NCBI RefSeq assembly: GCF_030053425.1 | Contig: NZ_JASGBI010000001.1 | Span: 3,170,001-3,234,000, forward strand | Direction of reading: 5' to 3' | DNA: 64,000 nucleotides | DNA from: Lysobacter stagni | GTDB lineage: Bacteria; Pseudomonadota; Gammaproteobacteria; Xanthomonadales; Xanthomonadaceae | In this document: positions 7,849-13,985 of the stretch, piece after piece | How positions within the stretch are numbered: the stretch's first letter is position 1 | Layout of the letters: the number at the start of each line of letters is the position of its first letter | The notes under the pieces: generated by a model | Database searches by the model: none | The model's input: only the letters and a program-made list of their open reading frames with translations | Told to the model about the DNA's origin: nothing | Program-made: the position numbers and the translations under genes

Positions 7849-8304
7849 ATGTCCCAACGTCTCGACTACACCGAGATCGCACCCAAAGGCGTCAAGGCGC
7901 TCGGCAGCGTCTACGGCTACATCACCCAGACCGACCTTCCCGCTGAACTCGTCGACCTGGTCTACCTGCGCATCTCGCAGATCAACAATTGCGCCTACTG
8001 CCTGGACCTGCATACGCGCGATCTGATCGGTCGCGGGGTAGCGGTCCAGAAACTCGCGCTGGTGCAGGCCTGGGCCGAAGCCGGAACCGTGTTCAGCGAC
8101 CGCGAGCGCACCGCGCTGGCCTGGGCTGAAACCGTCACGCGCGTCGCGCAGACTGGCGTGCCGGACGACGCTTACCAAGCCGCACGCGAAGTCTTCGGCG
8201 AGAAAGACCTCGTCGACCTGACCATCGCGATCGGATTGATGAACACCTACAACCGCATGGCGATCAGCTTCCGCCGGACGCCGCAGGCGGTGGCAGGTGA
8301 ATAG
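7849..8304 (+). CDS. AhpD-like carboxymuconolactone decarboxylase-family protein
   Basis: A 151-residue all-helical protein with the AhpD-type redox motif NNCAYCLDLHTRD at about residues 44-56 (Cys-x-x-Cys plus His two residues on). Members work as thiol peroxidase or disulfide-shuttle proteins against peroxides; the true decarboxylases lack this CxxC. GAGGTAAGC precedes the ATG. It follows the pump pair by 46 bases and overlaps the next gene by eight bases. A paralogue with the same CAYCLD motif is encoded at 54961-55419 next to sigJ. Confidence 0.88.
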   Translation: MSQRLDYTEIAPKGVKALGSVYGYITQTDLPAELVDLVYLRISQINNCAYCLDLHTRDLIGRGVAVQKLALVQAWAEAGTVFSDRERTALAWAETVTRVAQTGVPDDAYQAAREVFGEKDLVDLTIAIGLMNTYNRMAISFRRTPQAVAGE

Positions 8305-8812
8305 GGTCAGTCCCAAGCGCCGTGCGTCGATGCATGGCCGCTTCGTCGCCACCGTGGCACTCGGGCTTGCCGTCGCGGGAACCGCCTTGGCACGGGAGGA
8401 CGGGACGGCCTCGCAGTTCATCCCCGTTATGAATGAACCGCCGGCCGAACTGTTCCTCGACCCGCCCCTGCCGGGGCCGCTTGCGCGCGGCGCGGTGATC
8501 GTTCCCTATCGGACACGGAATTTTCGGATCCTGCCGGTGTTCGGAACCAGCGCGCTGGATGTTTCCCCACGCGCGGGCCATCTCCACGTCAGCGTCGATG
8601 ACCTGCCCTGGCGCTGGGCCGACGCGGGCAACACCGGATCGGTCGTCGTCAACGGACTGCCTGCCGGGCCGCACAAGCTCCTCATCGAGCTCGCGCAGCC
8701 GGATCACAAGGTCATCGCAGCCGAGTCGGTGAGTTTCGTCGTGCCGGCAACACCTGCTTCACCGCCGGCCGATCACGCGCACCCTCCCGCGGGCCACCAG
8801 CCGACACGTTGA
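8297..8812 (+). CDS. DUF6130-type secreted protein
   Basis: A 171-residue protein with a basic N-terminus, a hydrophobic signal stretch ending near TALA (about residue 32), and a single beta-rich domain containing GHLHVSVDDLPWRWADAG and GLPAGPHKLLIELA. It ends in a His/Pro-rich tail (HAHPPAGHQP). The compact immunoglobulin-like domain resembles proteins annotated DUF6130, whose function is unknown. The frame opens with GTG at 8297; the ATG at 8330 also leaves the signal peptide intact and may be the real start. The His-rich end could bind metal (inference). Confidence 0.68.
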   Translation: MNRVSPKRRASMHGRFVATVALGLAVAGTALAREDGTASQFIPVMNEPPAELFLDPPLPGPLARGAVIVPYRTRNFRILPVFGTSALDVSPRAGHLHVSVDDLPWRWADAGNTGSVVVNGLPAGPHKLLIELAQPDHKVIAAESVSFVVPATPASPPADHAHPPAGHQPTR

Positions 8813-8843
8813 ACAGATGCTCAAGTCACAGGAATCAACCGAC

Positions 8844-9773
8844 ATGAAACTTCCCGCTCTTCTGCTGGCGACCACCGTCGCCGCTGCATCCGTTACCGGA
8901 ACCGCCGCCGCGCAGCCCGCGGAAACCGGATTCGTGCGCATCGACGACGACATCACGCTCCGCCGCCTCGTCGTCCGCAACGCACAGGCGAAGGGCGCCG
9001 TGCTGTTCCTGCACGGATTCCCCGAGACGATCCTTTCGTTCAAGGACATCGCCATCTCGCTGGGCGACGACTTCGAGGTGCATACCTTCGACTGGCCTGG
9101 CTACGGAGAGTCCTCGCGCCCGGCGCCGGATCGCTTTGCGTATGCGCCGACCGACTACGCGCGCGTGCTGAAGGCGTACATCGAGCACGAACGACTCGAT
9201 ACATCGAAGCTGACCATCTACGCCACCGACATCGGTGCATTGCCAGCGCTGCTGCTGGCGCTGGATGAGCCCGGGATCGCCCGCCGCATCATCGTCGGCG
9301 ACTTCGCTCCCTTCGACCGGCCGCAGTACATGTACGAAAGTCTGCGCAACCTCAAGACGCCCGCCGCAGCCGAGCCAACGCGCGCGGCGATGAACGCGAC
9401 CAGCGCGGAGATCCTCGCCAATGTCCATCGCCGCGATCTGCCGCCAGAGCTGCAGTACGACCTGCCCCCCGAACTTGCCGCCGACATGGCGCGCAACTGG
9501 AATCGCGACGGCATGACCACCGCCGACGCGTTCTTCCACTACTACGGCCACTTCACGCGTGACCAGCAGTTCTTCGAAGCGAACGTTGAGCGCCTCGGCA
9601 CGCCCGTGCGCGTGATCTGGGGTGAACGCGACCTCTATATCCGCCCGGACATGGGCGTGGAGTTCGCCAAGAAGGCCGGTGTCGAGATCGACGTACTCCC
9701 TGGCATCGGCCACTTCCCGCACCTGCAGGATCCGCAGCGCACCGTGCGCGAAGTGCGCGCGTCGATGCGCTGA
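8844..9773 (+). CDS. Exported alpha/beta hydrolase with an aspartate nucleophile
   Basis: A 309-residue protein with a clear signal peptide (MKLPALLLATTVAAAS to about residue 25). The fold markers are the oxyanion HGFPET (about residue 61), the nucleophile elbow ATDIGALPA where Asp replaces the usual Ser, and the catalytic His in GIGHFPHLQDP near the C-terminus. An Asp nucleophile is characteristic of haloalkane dehalogenases and epoxide hydrolases, so it may open epoxides or remove halide in the periplasm. The ATG at 8844 was chosen because it starts the signal peptide. Last gene of the SDR-pump operon; dehalogenase versus epoxide hydrolase cannot be settled here. Confidence 0.82.
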   Translation: MKLPALLLATTVAAASVTGTAAAQPAETGFVRIDDDITLRRLVVRNAQAKGAVLFLHGFPETILSFKDIAISLGDDFEVHTFDWPGYGESSRPAPDRFAYAPTDYARVLKAYIEHERLDTSKLTIYATDIGALPALLLALDEPGIARRIIVGDFAPFDRPQYMYESLRNLKTPAAAEPTRAAMNATSAEILANVHRRDLPPELQYDLPPELAADMARNWNRDGMTTADAFFHYYGHFTRDQQFFEANVERLGTPVRVIWGERDLYIRPDMGVEFAKKAGVEIDVLPGIGHFPHLQDPQRTVREVRASMR

Positions 9774-9845
9774 CATCGAGTTTCCGCGCGGACGCGCTCC
9801 AACGGGTCTCCGCGCGGCGATCGGTTCGCGGCGCGGCACGGGCGT

Positions 9846-10301
9846 CTAGCGATCCTTCTCAACGAACTCCAGCAGGTTCGTGCGCAGGGCAACGATCTCC
9901 TTCTGGAGACGCGTGAACTCCTTCGCCGGCATGCCGCACGCTTCGACGAGGTTCGCGTCGAAGGCCTTCTCGCGCAGTCGCCTGCCGCTGCTTGTCAGCC
10001 GAACGCGTACCTGGCGTTCATCCGACGGGTCACGCGCGCGTTTCACATGCCCCATGGCCTCGAGCTTCTTGAGGATTGGCGTCAACGTGTTCGATTCGAG
10101 GAACAGCTTCTCTCCGAGGCCGCTGACGGTCTGATCGTCCTCTTCCCAGAGGGCCACGATCGTGACGTATTGCGTATAGGTGAGCCCCAGCTCGTCCAGG
10201 AGAGGGCGGTACACCTTCCCGAATGCGAGGTTCGTCGAGTAGACAGCGAAGCAGAGGAACTCGGCGAGACGGGTGCTCTTTGTGTTCTGGGCAGGTTTCA
10301 T
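9846..10301 (-). CDS. ohrR: OhrR, MarR-family organic-peroxide sensor repressor
   Basis: A 151-residue winged-helix MarR protein. The N-terminal FLCFAVYSTNLAFGKVYRPLL carries the conserved peroxide-sensing Cys of OhrR proteins (about residue 17), and GLTYTQYVTIVALWEED matches the family dimer/HTH entry. The ATG at 10301 follows GGAG and gives the usual short N-terminus. OhrR represses ohr; oxidation of its Cys by organic hydroperoxide releases DNA. It is divergent from ohr across 279 bases holding three double palindromic sites, which supports autoregulation and control of ohr. Confidence 0.92.
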   Translation of the reverse strand: MKPAQNTKSTRLAEFLCFAVYSTNLAFGKVYRPLLDELGLTYTQYVTIVALWEEDDQTVSGLGEKLFLESNTLTPILKKLEAMGHVKRARDPSDERQVRVRLTSSGRRLREKAFDANLVEACGMPAKEFTRLQKEIVALRTNLLEFVEKDR

Positions 10302-10329
10302 TGGAGGGTCTCCTTGGTGCTTCATTCTA

Positions 10330-10541
10330 ATCGCATACGATGCAATCGCAATCGCTTTAACCGCGGGTGGGGCCTGGGATGACGCCTGAGCTGCCTGTGT
10401 AGCCCAGTCAGATATATGTATCGCATACGCTTCAATCGCGTCCGATAACTGCCAGCTTAACCGACACGTCCGGCCAGATTGACCCGAGCAGGCCACATGC
10501 CTAGAGTGCGCTCAATCGCATGCGATCTAATCACATGCGAT
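10330..10541. promoter_or_regulatory. Array of three paired palindromic operator sites between ohrR and ohr
   Basis: A 12-base element close to ATCGCATRCGAT occurs six times as three tandem pairs: 10330-10341 with 10345-10356, 10420-10431 with 10435-10446, and 10515-10526 with 10530-10541. Within every pair the start-to-start distance is exactly 15 bases. The copy at 10515 is a perfect palindrome; the others match at 9 to 11 of 12 positions. Pair one lies just upstream of ohrR and pair three 40-65 bases upstream of ohr. Most likely OhrR binding sites; this is inferred from position and symmetry. The elements differ from the TACAATT-type OhrR boxes I know from Xanthomonas. Confidence 0.6.
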
Positions 10542-10566
10542 ATTACTTGCACCCCCCCCCTCCCCC

Positions 10567-10584
10567 ATGAGTACCCCGCCATGA
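10567..10584 (+). other. Five-codon upstream ORF overlapping the ohr start
   Basis: ATG at 10567 encodes MSTPP followed by TGA at 10582-10584, which overlaps the ohr ATG (10581-10583). No Shine-Dalgarno motif precedes either start; the leader is a C-rich tract (10551-10566). It could couple ribosomes onto ohr, or be chance. Confidence 0.3.
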
Positions 10585-11027
10585 GCAAGATCGAGAAGCT
10601 TCTTTTCACCGGAAAGACCCACACCACTGTCGCCCGCGCCCCGTCCGGTGCCGACCATGGCACCGTCAACCTGTCACTGTCGTCGCCGTCGCACACGGGC
10701 CACGAGCTGGCGTTCCCGGACGTCGTCGCGCATCCGACTGCCGAAGAGCTGTTCGCCGGCGCCTGGTCGGCCTGCTACATCACCGCGATCTCCCTCGTCG
10801 CTGCGCAGAAGCGCATCACGCTGCCGCCGGACCTGTCGGTCGACATCGACATCGACCTGGGCCAGGCCGGCGCCGAGTGGTTGCTGGCGGCCCGGTTCGA
10901 AGTCCGCATCCCCGGGCTGCCGCAGGACGTCGCCGAGAAGCTCGCCCACGCCGCCCACGAAGTCTGCCCGTACTCGAAGGCCACTCGCGGAAACATCGGG
11001 GTGGTCGTGAACGTCATCACGTCGTGA
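10581..11027 (+). CDS. ohr: Organic hydroperoxide resistance protein Ohr (OsmC/Ohr family)
   Basis: A 148-residue thiol peroxidase. The two conserved Ohr cysteines are in WSACYITAISLVA (about residue 60) and HEVCPYSKATRGNIGV (about residue 128); the latter motif separates Ohr from OsmC proper. Ohr reduces organic hydroperoxides, with lipoylated proteins as reductant in studied members. The ATG at 10581 gives MSKIEKLLFTGKTHTTV, the family start. It lacks an obvious ribosome-binding site and overlaps a five-codon upstream frame. Divergent from ohrR, hence the regulator-target pairing. Confidence 0.95.
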   Translation: MSKIEKLLFTGKTHTTVARAPSGADHGTVNLSLSSPSHTGHELAFPDVVAHPTAEELFAGAWSACYITAISLVAAQKRITLPPDLSVDIDIDLGQAGAEWLLAARFEVRIPGLPQDVAEKLAHAAHEVCPYSKATRGNIGVVVNVITS

Positions 11028-11105
11028 CACGCCTTGCGGCCGGCCGCCCTCTGTCGGGGGCGGCCGGAACCGCGCCAGGCAAACACACCACACCGAGAAA
11101 TCGCC

Positions 11106-11378
11106 ATGAAGAACGAACGCAATCCCTACCGCCCGATCAGCTGCGAGTTCCATGACCGGCTGGAAGACCTGGCGACGCTGCGCAGGATCGTCCGTATCGG
11201 CTACTTCAGCGAGACAGGTACTCGGTATCGGGACGCGGTGATCACCGATGTGTTCGCCCGTGCCGGAGAAGAGTTCGTTGTCCTCGATGCAAGTGAGCAC
11301 GTACGTCTCGACCATCTGGTCGAGGTGGACGGCGCGCGCCTGGCTGACCATGAGGTGTCTGCCTCATGCCGGCTGTGA
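11106..11378 (+). CDS. Rof-like (Rho-binding antiterminator family) protein
   Basis: A 90-residue protein. YRPISCEFHDRLEDLA followed by a small beta-barrel-like stretch ending LDHLVEVDG parallels Rof/YaeO, which starts Y-x-P-I-x-C-x-x-x-D-x-L-E and ends with an L-D-x-I segment. Rof binds transcription terminator Rho and blocks its RNA contact. Seventy-eight bases after ohr and 27 bases before ccdA, on the same strand. Whether this island copy acts on Rho is unknown; family membership by motif is fairly good. Confidence 0.7.
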   Translation: MKNERNPYRPISCEFHDRLEDLATLRRIVRIGYFSETGTRYRDAVITDVFARAGEEFVVLDASEHVRLDHLVEVDGARLADHEVSASCRL

Positions 11379-11405
11379 CCCGGCTACGGCAGGCGGAGCA
11401 CGCAG

Positions 11406-12101
11406 ATGGTTGAGATCGCTCTCGCAGGTGCGGCAGGAATCGCGACGATCCTGTCGCCCTGCATCCTGCCGGCGTTGCCCATCGTCCTGGCCACGACGGC
11501 AGGACGGGACGCACACGAACCCCTGCTGATCATCGCGGGATTCGTCGGGTCGTTCGCAGTGGGGGGAATCGCACTCGCTGCCCTCTTCGATTCATCCGGC
11601 GAGCTGCAGCAGGTCTTCCGGACCGGCGCCATTGTGGTGTTGTTGCTTGCCGGGCTCGCGTGCTTGTGGAGCACACCATTCGAGCGCATGGCGATGGCTG
11701 CACAGGGCTGGTTCGTTGGGCTTCGTCCGCAGCCGAGTCCCGCAAACCGGCGGACGGGCCCGCTCCTGGTCGGCGCCTCACTCGGACTTGCGTGGACCCC
11801 ATGCGCGGGGCCGGTACTGGCGTCGGTACTGGCACTTGCCGCGAGTTCGCAGGCTCCCGCGAAGGCGGCGACACTGCTGGCGGCTTACGCGTTGGGCGCC
11901 GGGCTTCCGATGCTCGCGATCGCGTACGGCGGCAACAACCTGTCCAAGCGGCTGGCCGTGCTCACGCGCAGAGCCGACGTCCTGCGAAAGGGCTTCGGCG
12001 CCATTGCCGTTCTCGTCGCTCTTCTCCAGCTCTTCCACTACGACATCGCCTTCATCGCCTGGGCGACGCAGTGGCTTCCTTCCGTTTCAACTGGACTATG
12101 A
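11406..12101 (+). CDS. CcdA/DsbD-type transmembrane thiol electron transporter
   Basis: A 231-residue membrane protein with about six hydrophobic helices. The two signature cysteines occur in symmetric motifs LSPCILPALPI (Cys19) and WTPCAGPVLA (about residue 132), as in CcdA and the central domain of DsbD. These proteins carry reducing equivalents from cytoplasmic thioredoxin to periplasmic thiol proteins. The stop overlaps the start of a TlpA-like gene (ATGA, 12098-12101), making that protein the likely electron acceptor. Confidence 0.9.
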   Translation: MVEIALAGAAGIATILSPCILPALPIVLATTAGRDAHEPLLIIAGFVGSFAVGGIALAALFDSSGELQQVFRTGAIVVLLLAGLACLWSTPFERMAMAAQGWFVGLRPQPSPANRRTGPLLVGASLGLAWTPCAGPVLASVLALAASSQAPAKAATLLAAYALGAGLPMLAIAYGGNNLSKRLAVLTRRADVLRKGFGAIAVLVALLQLFHYDIAFIAWATQWLPSVSTGL

Positions 12102-12679
12102 ACATGCTCAAGCCCACCATCGCCGTCCTCGCCGCGTGCCTGCTCGGAGCCGCCTGCACCAGTGGCGCGCAGGAAGATCCGCTCGAGCCCGCACGCGGCC
12201 CGACCCTCGAGTCCCCGAAGGCCCCGGATTTCACGGGCATCAACCACTGGATCAACAGCCACCCGCTTTCACTGGGACATCTGAAGGGAAAAGTGGTGCT
12301 CGTAGAGTTCTGGACGTACGACTGCATCAACTGCATCCATGTCATGCCGCATGTGAAGCAGTGGCATGAGCGCTACAAGGACCAGGGCCTGGTCGTCGTC
12401 GGCGTTCACACGCCTGAATACGGACACGAGCGCATCCTCGGGAATCTCGAGAAGGCGGTGAAACGCTTCAACATCACCTATCCAGTGGCCCAGGACAACG
12501 ATTACGCAACCTGGAATGCCTTCGGAAACCGCTACTGGCCGGCGCTCTATCTCATCGACAAGAACGGCGAGATCGTCTATCGCCATTTCGGCGAAGGCCA
12601 CTACGAGGATACGGAGGCGGAAATCCGCAGGTTGGTGGGCCAGACGGCCGCTGGCCCGATGCCCGCCGCCGCTCGTTGA
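12098..12679 (+). CDS. Exported TlpA-like thioredoxin-fold protein
   Basis: A 193-residue protein. The N-terminal hydrophobic stretch ends LLGAACTSGAQ, a near-lipobox with Cys20, so it may be a lipoprotein. The thioredoxin fold has active site WTYDCINCIHVMPHV (Cys75, Cys78) and cis-proline region RYWPALYLIDKNG. The long segment around VGVHTPEYGHER matches the thioredoxin part of DipZ-like proteins, where CcdA and thioredoxin domains are fused; here they are separate but translationally coupled. Likely a periplasmic disulfide reductase fed by the preceding CcdA protein. Its client is unknown. Confidence 0.88.
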   Translation: MNMLKPTIAVLAACLLGAACTSGAQEDPLEPARGPTLESPKAPDFTGINHWINSHPLSLGHLKGKVVLVEFWTYDCINCIHVMPHVKQWHERYKDQGLVVVGVHTPEYGHERILGNLEKAVKRFNITYPVAQDNDYATWNAFGNRYWPALYLIDKNGEIVYRHFGEGHYEDTEAEIRRLVGQTAAGPMPAAAR

Positions 12680-12713
12680 GAGCCGTCGATCCACGTACCA
12701 GAGGAGGTTCGTT

Positions 12714-13121
12714 ATGAACACTAGAATCAGCAAGCGTGCATTCCCTGTGATATTGGCCCTGACGATGGTGGCGTCGCCCTTTGCGGCGCTCGCCCAGCAG
12801 TCGGGAATCACTCGCACCGAACTTCAGCGCCACGATCTTTCCGCGCCTGGGCGTGAGGTTGTCCAGGTGTTGGTCGCTTTCGAGCCGGGCATAGTGGCGG
12901 CAAACCACCACCACCCGGGCGAAGAGATTGTCTACGCGGTGGAAGGCAATCTTGAATACCGACTTGAAGGCCGCCCGCCCGTGACGCTTTCGCCCGGGCA
13001 AGTACTGTTCATTCCGTACGGTGTTGACCACGAGGTACGCAATGTCGGCCAAGGCCGAGGAGCGGAACTGGCGACCTACATCGTCGAGAAGGGCAAGCCC
13101 CTCGTGGTTCCAGCGAAATGA
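12714..13121 (+). CDS. Secreted cupin-domain protein
   Basis: A 135-residue protein with a signal peptide ending near ALAQQ (about residue 28) and one small cupin barrel. Metal-site residues are visible in ANHHHPGEEIVYAVEG (His, His, Glu) and YGVDHEV (His). AGAGGAGG lies ten bases before the ATG at 12714. It follows the TlpA-like gene by 34 bases, so probably the same operon. Single-domain exported cupins have varied roles, and no substrate is suggested by sequence. Its stop overlaps the next start (ATGA). Confidence 0.85.
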   Translation: MNTRISKRAFPVILALTMVASPFAALAQQSGITRTELQRHDLSAPGREVVQVLVAFEPGIVAANHHHPGEEIVYAVEGNLEYRLEGRPPVTLSPGQVLFIPYGVDHEVRNVGQGRGAELATYIVEKGKPLVVPAK

Positions 13122-13447
13122 ACCGGCTCGAAGGGCGTCGCTTTGCACGGCTCGACGCGCTACGCAACGCGCTGGCCGCAGCATTGATGCTGACAGCGGC
13201 AACTCACAGCCAATGGGCGGACGCCGGGCCGCCCACTGGCTTGGCAGCAGAGCCGCCCGTTAGGTCCGATATTCGGCTGCCTACGGAGGGCGCCCACTCA
13301 CTTGCCCCGATCGACCCAAAGGATGGCAAAACAGACGCCTCTGCCCCGGAAGCGTCCCAGCCGTTTGTCAGATTCCGGTTTGCCGATGAGTACCCGATTC
13401 TGCCGAACATGTTCGACTCGGCTGAGCAACCGGCAGATGACAATTAG
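13118..13447 (+). CDS. Orphan hypothetical protein at the distal end of the island
   Basis: A 109-residue frame whose ATG overlaps the cupin stop. A hydrophobic patch at about residues 16-30 (LRNALAAALMLTAATHS) may be a signal peptide. The rest is Pro/Ala/Asp-rich with a C-terminal FVRFRFADEYPILPNMFDS. I do not recognise the family. The DNA is visibly richer in A and T than the core genes, in line with acquired sequence. It ends 76 bases before the distal tRNA repeat. The overlap supports translation; otherwise evidence is thin. Confidence 0.4.
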   Translation: MNRLEGRRFARLDALRNALAAALMLTAATHSQWADAGPPTGLAAEPPVRSDIRLPTEGAHSLAPIDPKDGKTDASAPEASQPFVRFRFADEYPILPNMFDSAEQPADDN

Positions 13448-13523
13448 GGCGGCTCTTCGTGTCAGCCATGCAACATGACGTATCATCACGATGACCGCCC
13501 GAGCAATCACGGCCAGCGCTTCC

Positions 13524-13568
13524 TTCACACGGCAAGGGTCACAAGTTCGAAACTTGTACCGCCCACCA
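13524..13568 (+). repeat. Distal attachment-site repeat: isolated 3' half of tRNA-Val
   Basis: These 45 bases copy tRNA-Val from the anticodon loop to CCA with one change. The D arm and acceptor 5' strand are absent, so it is not a working tRNA. It marks the far end of the island (attR side). Confidence 0.82.
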
Positions 13569-13576
13569 GTTTCAGG

Positions 13577-13602
13577 AAAAGGCCGGCGAAAGCCGGCCTT
13601 TT
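13577..13602 (+). terminator. Rho-independent terminator, probably the original tRNA-Val terminator
   Basis: AAAA-GGCCGGC-GAAA-GCCGGCC-TTTT-GCTTTT: seven GC pairs with a GAAA tetraloop and a U-rich tail, only eight bases after the distal tRNA 3' repeat. Before integration it would have lain directly behind tRNA-Val. Confidence 0.85.
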
Positions 13603-13625
13603 GCTTTTGGCGAGGACGAAACGTC

Positions 13626-13979
13626 ATGAACGAGAGCCGCCTGTACCACAACCCGCGCTGCTCGAAGTCGCGCGGCGCATTGGAACTGCTGCGTGAACGC
13701 GGCATCGATCCGGTCGTGGTGCCCTATCTCGAAACACCGCCGAGCATCGACGAGCTGCGTGTGCTGTTGTCCATGCTGGACCTTCCGGCGCGAGCCCTGC
13801 TCCGAACCGGCGAAGACGAATACGCGCAACTGGGGCTGGCCGACGAATCCCTCCCGCAGGATGCGTTGATCGGCGCGATGCACGCACACCCGCGCTTGAT
13901 CGAACGCCCCATCTTCGTCCACGGCGGCCGCGCCATCATCGGCCGGCCGCCCGAGCGCGTCCTCGAACTGCTGGACTGA
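13626..13979 (+). CDS. arsC: ArsC-family arsenate reductase-like protein
   Basis: A 117-residue thioredoxin-fold protein. The family active-site loop YHNPRCSKSRGALELL places the catalytic Cys at residue 12, and the later PIFVHGGRAIIGRPPERV matches the ArsC C-terminal substrate loop. Glutaredoxin-linked ArsC reduces arsenate to arsenite in the cytoplasm; YfgD-like members keep the fold with less certain activity. First core-chromosome gene after the island. No arsB or arsR is nearby, so a dedicated arsenic operon is not supported. It converges on the nucleotide-sugar dehydrogenase gene, six bases apart. Confidence 0.88.
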   Translation: MNESRLYHNPRCSKSRGALELLRERGIDPVVVPYLETPPSIDELRVLLSMLDLPARALLRTGEDEYAQLGLADESLPQDALIGAMHAHPRLIERPIFVHGGRAIIGRPPERVLELLD

Positions 13980-13985
13980 CGCGCG

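Larger units (their letters stand above)
2990..13568. mobile_element. Genomic island integrated at tRNA-Val, integrase degraded
   Basis: The segment is bounded by a direct repeat of the tRNA-Val 3' half: 2990-3034 within the intact gene and 13524-13568 as an isolated copy (44 of 45 bases identical). This is the normal footprint of tyrosine-recombinase integration into a tRNA. An integrase-like N-terminal fragment sits 40 bases inside the tRNA end, at the usual place for such integrases. Cargo in order: GlxA-type regulator, SDR, EmrB, EmrA, AhpD-like, DUF6130, alpha/beta hydrolase, OhrR, Ohr, Rof-like, CcdA, TlpA-like, cupin, orphan. No intact recombinase, replication or conjugation genes are visible, so the element looks immobile. 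Confidence 0.72.

Noticed and set aside
13524..13568. A second tRNA-Val gene
   Set aside because: It lacks the acceptor 5' strand, D arm and anticodon 5' stem, so it cannot fold as a tRNA. It is an attachment-site copy.
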